Shown one piece after another: positions 58,873 to 64,000 of a stretch of DNA of 64,000 nucleotides (position 1 is the stretch's first letter; every line of letters starts with the position of its first letter). Source of the stretch: an uncultured Bacteroidota bacterium (GTDB lineage Bacteria > Bacteroidota > Rhodothermia > Rhodothermales > Salinibacteraceae); contig CAJXLV010000010.1 of the NCBI GenBank assembly GCA_913056185.1, positions 1 through 64,000 of the forward strand, written 5' to 3'. Under the pieces are notes generated by a model. It saw only the letters and a list, made by a program, of their open reading frames with translations. It was not told the DNA's origin and made no database searches. Both the position numbers and the translations under genes were made by a program.

Positions 58873-58932
58873 TCAGATCGCATGCGATCAGATCACATGA
58901 GGCCAGATCGCATGAGGTCAGGTTGCCTGAGG
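58873..58932. repeat. Four degenerate 15-bp tandem repeats (tcagatcgcatgagg type)
   Basis: tcagatcgcatgcga / tcagatcacatgagg / ccagatcgcatgagg / tcaggttgcctgagg. Confidence 0.85.
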
Positions 58933-60696
58933 AGTGGGGACGCGTGCATCCGGGCCCGTCCGGGCCCGGTACGTCGCAAGGCGGTTCGTCCCGTCGTCGG
59001 CATCGGCACGCTCCAGGATGTGTGCCACCGCGTGGTAGGGCGTGAGGTGAAAGTGCGCGTCGCCGAGGAGGGCGTGCAGCCCAGCGCGGCGCACCGTCTC
59101 TCGGACCGGCCCGACGAGGCCCGCCAGGTGCAGCTCAATGCCCGCCGTGTCCAGCCGCTCGGCCACAGAGAAGAGGGCCTCGGCGGCCGTCGCGTCGAGG
59201 CTGTTGATGCTGCTGCCATCCATCACCACGTGCTGGACTGGGCGCTCTTCGTGGGCGCTCTTTTCCACGATGAAGCGATACAGATACTCGGCATTGGCGA
59301 ACGAGAAGGCCGCATCCACGCGCAGCACCATGATGCCCTCAAGCCGCCGCGCATGGGCGAACCGGTCGAGGTCGCGAAAGCGGCGCGTGCCGGGGACGTG
59401 CCCGAGCTCGGCCACGTTTGGGCGGCTCATGCGGACGAGGACGGCGAGGAGCGAGGCCCCGATGCCCAGCAGAATGCCTTCCTGGATGCCGACAAAGAGT
59501 GTGCAGCCCGCGGTGAACACCGCAATGTAGCCGTCGCGCCGCCGGGCGCGGAACAGGCGCCGCAGCTCCTGCAGGTCAATCAAGCCCATTCCGGACACGA
59601 TGATAATGGCCGCGAGGATCGGCAGCGGCAGGTAGTAGAAGAGGGGCGTGAGGAAGAGGAGGGTGAGGGCAATGACGCCGGCCGCAAACGCATTCGCCAG
59701 GGGGGATGCGGCGCCGGTGCGATCGTTCACCGCCGATCGTGAGAAGCTGCCCGAGGCGGGAGGGGCCTGAAACAGGCTGCCGACCAGGTTCCCGGCCCCG
59801 ATGCCGATCAGTTCCCGGTTGGGGTCGATGGTGTAGCCGTGCCGCTTCGCAAAGATGCGTCCCAGCGACACATCCTTCATGAACTGCACCAGGGCGAGGG
59901 TGACGGCCACCGGCCCCAGCGCATCCAGGTGCTGCAGGCTGGCGGCCCAGGCGTCGGGGCGGGGGAGGCCCGTGGGGACCGTGCCGATGACGGCTACGCC
60001 CTGGCGCTCAAATTCGAAGAGCCAACTCATGCCCGTGCCTCCCACGACCGCCACCAGCGGCCCCGGCACGTGCGGCACCCACCGTGCCAGCCCCACCAGG
60101 AGGCCCACGCCCCCCAGTCCAATGCCGAGGGTAAGCGGATGCGTCTGCCCGGCCTGCTGGACGGCATCCCAGAGCAGCACATGTACGTACTGAGAACGTG
60201 CCAGGTCGATGCCGAGCAGGGTGCCCAGCTGGCTAAAGGCGATGATGAGGGACGCAGCGGTCGTGAGGCCCGCAATGACGGGGCGTGAGAGCAGGCGCGC
60301 CACGAACCCCAGCCGCAGGACCCCCATGAGCACCTGCACGCCTCCCACCATTGCCGTTAGCAGAATTGCAAGGGCCACGTACGCCTCCGTTCCGCTTTGC
60401 GCCACCGCCCCCACGCCTGCGCCCACAATCAACATGTCGATGGCCACAGGCCCAAGGGCCAGCTGTCGGGACGTGCCGAACAGCGGGTATACGAGAAGCG
60501 GGACGAGGCCGGCGTACAGGCCGTAAATGGGGGGCAGGCCCGCAATGACGGCGTAGGCCATGGCCTGCGGGATCAGCATTGCCCCCACTGTCAGCCCCGC
60601 CGTAGCGTCGTGCCGAAGCGCCGCAGTGGAATAGTCGGAGCCCCAGGGGGAGAGGGGGAGAGCGGCCCGGGTGCGGGCCCATGCCTGCTGCCACAT
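58918..60696 (-). CDS. SulP family anion transporter with STAS domain
   Basis: ATAGLTVGAMLIPQAMAYAVIAGLPPIYGLYAGLVPLLVYPLFGTSRQLALGPVA; STAS QHVVMDGSSINSLDATAAEAL. Confidence 0.94.
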   Translation of the reverse strand: MWQQAWARTRAALPLSPWGSDYSTAALRHDATAGLTVGAMLIPQAMAYAVIAGLPPIYGLYAGLVPLLVYPLFGTSRQLALGPVAIDMLIVGAGVGAVAQSGTEAYVALAILLTAMVGGVQVLMGVLRLGFVARLLSRPVIAGLTTAASLIIAFSQLGTLLGIDLARSQYVHVLLWDAVQQAGQTHPLTLGIGLGGVGLLVGLARWVPHVPGPLVAVVGGTGMSWLFEFERQGVAVIGTVPTGLPRPDAWAASLQHLDALGPVAVTLALVQFMKDVSLGRIFAKRHGYTIDPNRELIGIGAGNLVGSLFQAPPASGSFSRSAVNDRTGAASPLANAFAAGVIALTLLFLTPLFYYLPLPILAAIIIVSGMGLIDLQELRRLFRARRRDGYIAVFTAGCTLFVGIQEGILLGIGASLLAVLVRMSRPNVAELGHVPGTRRFRDLDRFAHARRLEGIMVLRVDAAFSFANAEYLYRFIVEKSAHEERPVQHVVMDGSSINSLDATAAEALFSVAERLDTAGIELHLAGLVGPVRETVRRAGLHALLGDAHFHLTPYHAVAHILERADADDGTNRLATYRARTGPDARVPTPQAT

Positions 60697-60860
60697 GCCG
60701 GGATGCCTACGAACAGGAGCCTGTGTCCGGAGAGATGCGAATGCCGTAACGGGAGCGCCACCCGTGAGGAAAGCACGGCGGCCCTCAGCATCGCGGGATA
60801 GCCGAGGGCCCCATCGTTGATTCCCGCCTGGTGTAAAGGAGTCGCAAAGAAAGGGGCCGA

Positions 60861-61757
60861 CTACGACCGGTCGCGCAATTCCTCGTACACTGCCTCCCTC
60901 GGCATCGCTCGGCCGGTCCACTGCTGGTAGGCCGCCGCGGCCTGTTCCACAAGCATGTCGAGCCCACCGATGGAGGTGGCGCCCTGTGCGTCGGCCTCCT
61001 GCAGCAGGCGCGTGGCCTCCGGAGTGTAGACGAGATCGTAGACCACATGCTCGGGGCCAAAGTCGGTGGCCGAAGGCCAAGGCGTTTGGCCGCGGCGGTC
61101 GGGCGCCATGCCGAGGGGGGTGGCATTCACGACCAGTCGGCTGGTACGAACCGCAAGCGCAGCGCCGTCGAACGTGGAGACGCGGAGCGCATCCCGGGCG
61201 TCGTGCTCCGCAAAAGACGCCGCGAGCGACTCGGCCTGCTCGGGACGCCGGGCGACCACCGTCAGGCGCTCGGGGCGGTAGCGGGTCAACAGGCCGTAGA
61301 CCACCGCCCGCGCCGCGCCACCGGCCCCAAACACCAGCATGGGCGCCCCCTGCAGCGCATCGTCCGCTCGCCGTGCCAGCGGGGCAAGAAAGCCCGCCAC
61401 ATCCGTATTGTCGCCCCGAAGCCGGACGGTGCCGCCGGAGGCCTCCGTCCGCACGATGGTGTTGACGGCCCCCACTGCGGCGGCGCGCTCCGTGAGGGTG
61501 TCGAGCCCAGCCTGTACGGCCTCCTTGTGGGGAGTCGTCACGTTGGCGCCCAGAAACTGGAGGGCGCGCAGGCCTGCCACGGCTGCCTCAATCTCCGCCG
61601 GGCGCACCGGCGTGGCTACGTACACGGCATTGACGCCCTGGGCCTGGAAGGCGGTGTTGTGAATGTGGGGCGAGAGCGAGTGGGCCACCGGATGGCCCAC
61701 CAGTGCGACCGTTTGGGTGGTGCCGTCGATAAAGGAGAAATCAGCGGAAGCGGCCAC
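60861..61757 (-). CDS. aroE: Shikimate dehydrogenase
   Basis: VALVGHPVAHSLSPHIHNTAFQ, GANVTTPHKEAVQAGLD, VFGAGGAARAVVYGL, VNATPLGM. Confidence 0.95.
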   Translation of the reverse strand: MAASADFSFIDGTTQTVALVGHPVAHSLSPHIHNTAFQAQGVNAVYVATPVRPAEIEAAVAGLRALQFLGANVTTPHKEAVQAGLDTLTERAAAVGAVNTIVRTEASGGTVRLRGDNTDVAGFLAPLARRADDALQGAPMLVFGAGGAARAVVYGLLTRYRPERLTVVARRPEQAESLAASFAEHDARDALRVSTFDGAALAVRTSRLVVNATPLGMAPDRRGQTPWPSATDFGPEHVVYDLVYTPEATRLLQEADAQGATSIGGLDMLVEQAAAAYQQWTGRAMPREAVYEELRDRS

Positions 61758-61977
61758 GGCAGAGGAGCATTGTGGGACAAACAGAGCCTGACACCCGTAA
61801 AATCGCTCCTCCCTTTCAAGTTCGCCGTCTCCGGCCTCGCTTTACGACCTCACACATCCGGCCACATTGCCGGCCCCTGATGAACGCTCCGGACGCCCCC
61901 CGCGGGGCGGTTGTCTCCGGGGCCCAAAACCGGTACCTTTTTGCGCAGTCTCTTTCGGATTCCCCCTTCCGCACCGC

Positions 61978-63327
61978 ATGCAAACCGTAGTCGTCGGCGC
62001 CGGGGAGGTCGGGTTTGACGTCGCCCGCATCCTCGCCCTGGAGCAGCACGATGTTACCGTAATCGATGTCAAGGAGGACGTGCTCCGCACCGTCCACAAC
62101 ACACTGGATGTGATGACGGTGCACGGCAATGGCACCTCCGCGCAGGTCTTGGAAGAGGCAGGGATTCGGGGGGCGGACCTGCTCGTGGCCGTCACGGCCG
62201 TCGACGAGGTGAACCTGATTGCCTGCATGATGGCCGACCGCCTCGGCGTAGAGACAACGGTGGCGCGCACCCGTACCGATGAGCTCGAGCGCACCCACTC
62301 GGTTCTGGAAGCAAAGGACTTTGGGATCGATCTTGTCATCCATCCGGAGGAGAGCGCAGCGGTGGAGGTGACGCAGCTCATTCAACGGGCCGGGGCCACC
62401 GACCTGCTTAGCTTTTGCGACGGGCATGTGCAGCTGCTGGGGGTGCGCCTGGATGCGAAGGCCCCTGTGGTTGGCGAGCCGCTCCGTGCGGTGGCCGCCT
62501 CGCACCCAGAGCTGGACTTCCGGGTCAAGGGGCTGGTCCGCAACGGTCAGACGCGCATTCCGGGCGGCGACGAGCGGCTGCAGGCGAACGATCAGCTCTT
62601 CGTGCTGACGCGCCCGAAGTACGTTACGCCCGTCACCCGGCTGTTGGGGAAGGGGAACGTGGATATTTCGCACGTCATGGTGCTGGGGGGGACGCGGGTG
62701 GGCGCCACAGTGGCCCGCAAGCTCAGCGAGCAAAATGGCAAACGCATCAAGTTGATTGAGCCCAGTGCCGAGCGGGCGCAGGAACTGGCGGAGCAGCTCG
62801 AGAATGTGCTCGTGCTTCACACAGACCCAACCGATATTGACCTGCTGGTGCGTGAAGGGCTAGCGGACATGGATGCGCTCGTCTCCGTGACCGATGACCA
62901 GGAGTCGAACCTTGTGACGTGTCTCATGGCAAAGCACCTGGAGGTGTACAAGACCGTGGGGCTGTTGTCAAAGGCCGCGTACATCCCCATCAGCCAGGCC
63001 ATTGGGCTTGATGCGGCGGTGAGCAAGAAGCTGGCCGTCTCGCGCGAGGTGCGGCGCTACCTGCGTGGCAAGCATGTGCTCAGTGCCGCTACGGTGCACG
63101 GCCTCGACGCCGAGATCCTGGAAATCCGGGCCGCCCCGCGAGCCCCCGTCACCACGAAGCCCCTCCAGGAACTGAATCTTCCGTCCGGGTTGCTCATTGG
63201 GGCGGTGGAGCACGACGACTCGACGGAGATCGCGACGGGGAGTACCCAGATCGGCCCCGGCGACCGGGTGATTGTGTTCGTGTTGCCAAACCAGGTGGGG
63301 GCGGTGGAGGAGCTCTTTGATGCGTAG
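61978..63327 (+). CDS. trkA: Trk potassium uptake protein TrkA
   Basis: MQTVVVGAGEVGFDVARILALEQHDVTVIDVKEDVL; second NAD domain VMVLGGTRVGATVARKLSE; two TrkA_C-like regions. Confidence 0.95.
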   Translation: MQTVVVGAGEVGFDVARILALEQHDVTVIDVKEDVLRTVHNTLDVMTVHGNGTSAQVLEEAGIRGADLLVAVTAVDEVNLIACMMADRLGVETTVARTRTDELERTHSVLEAKDFGIDLVIHPEESAAVEVTQLIQRAGATDLLSFCDGHVQLLGVRLDAKAPVVGEPLRAVAASHPELDFRVKGLVRNGQTRIPGGDERLQANDQLFVLTRPKYVTPVTRLLGKGNVDISHVMVLGGTRVGATVARKLSEQNGKRIKLIEPSAERAQELAEQLENVLVLHTDPTDIDLLVREGLADMDALVSVTDDQESNLVTCLMAKHLEVYKTVGLLSKAAYIPISQAIGLDAAVSKKLAVSREVRRYLRGKHVLSAATVHGLDAEILEIRAAPRAPVTTKPLQELNLPSGLLIGAVEHDDSTEIATGSTQIGPGDRVIVFVLPNQVGAVEELFDA

Positions 63328-63483
63328 CCGCGGGCTCGCCCGCATTCCCTCTCCCGAAAGCATGCAGGACGGTCCGCGTGTCTGGCGTTTCTCCACGCCG
63401 CCCCCTTCCATTCCGAATCTTCGTCCCGACGGCCGTCGGGATGTCTCTACGCCGATCCACACACGAGGCTGACATTCCCCACC

Positions 63484-64000
63484 GTGGTTCTCAATCTTCC
63501 CGTTGTGCTCCGTACGCTCGGCGGCCTTCTGCTCTTTCTTGCGGCGGCGTTGCTGCTTCCTGCACTTGTGGGGTGGATCTATGCGGAGCCGGCAGCCTGG
63601 GGGTTTGTGTGGGCGGCGGGAATTGCGGTGGCGCTGGGGGGCGGGGCCTGGGCGGTGCTCGGAGTGCCTGGGCGAGAAGAGGTTGGGGCCCGCGAAGGCT
63701 TTGCCATCGTGGGGCTGTCGTGGATCGCGCTGTCGGCCATCGGGGCGCTGCCGTTCGTCTTTGGTGGGGTGCTGCCCTCCTACACCAATGCCTTCTTCGA
63801 AACAATGAGTGGCTTCACCACCACCGGGGCCACCATCCTGGGCGGGGCGCGTACCCCGGCCATCGAGGCCATCCCGCGCGCCTTTCACTTCTGGCGCAGC
63901 CTCGCACACTGGATGGGAGGCATGGGCATCATCGTGCTCACCCTGGCTGTGCTGCCCATCCTGGGCGTTGGGGGCATGCAGCTCTTCCAGGCGGAGGTGC
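63484..64000 (+). CDS. trkH: Trk potassium uptake protein TrkH, N-terminal part; 3' end outside window
   Basis: GALPFVFGGVLPSYTNAFFETMSGFTTTGATIL...AFHFWRSLAHWMGGMGIIVL; GTG start. Confidence 0.9.
   Translation, partial: MVLNLPVVLRTLGGLLLFLAAALLLPALVGWIYAEPAAWGFVWAAGIAVALGGGAWAVLGVPGREEVGAREGFAIVGLSWIALSAIGALPFVFGGVLPSYTNAFFETMSGFTTTGATILGGARTPAIEAIPRAFHFWRSLAHWMGGMGIIVLTLAVLPILGVGGMQLFQAEV

Noticed and set aside
1-64000. CRISPR arrays, insertion sequences, prophage genes
   Set aside because: No regularly spaced repeats, transposase, integrase or phage structural motifs were seen in the ORF track

Overview
High-GC bacterial chromosomal window with almost no intergenic space in places. Gene content and style (acidic proteins, T9SS-type C-terminus, TrkA/TrkH) suggest a Salinibacter-like member of the Rhodothermota/Bacteroidota; this is inference only. 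About 0-31 kb is one large plus-strand surface polysaccharide locus. It holds the 3' end of a UDP-sugar dehydrogenase, an MsbA/PglK-like ABC exporter, about 14 glycosyltransferases (GT2, GT4, GT8, GT61), a Wzy/O-antigen-ligase-like membrane protein, a large secreted lyase-like protein, a bi-domain oxidoreductase, a heparinase II/III-like protein, and an apparent WecA-WecB fusion. About 31-64 kb is mostly housekeeping and accessory genes: a T9SS-type secreted protein, recG, a metallophosphoesterase, phoB-pstSCAB-phoU, a MATE transporter, an HNH-helicase fusion, threonine dehydratase, a TetR/nitroreductase/DoxX set, an ABC exporter, an SDR, OsmC, UspA, a LonB-like protease, SulP, aroE and trkA-trkH. 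I saw no rRNA, confident tRNA, CRISPR array or insertion sequence. The best leads are (1) the WecA-WecB fusion, (2) the lyase-like secreted protein inside the glycan locus, (3) a diverged 41-bp intergenic repeat present in two distant places, (4) a two-hairpin leader before the T9SS protein, and (5) the standalone HNH-SF2 helicase.
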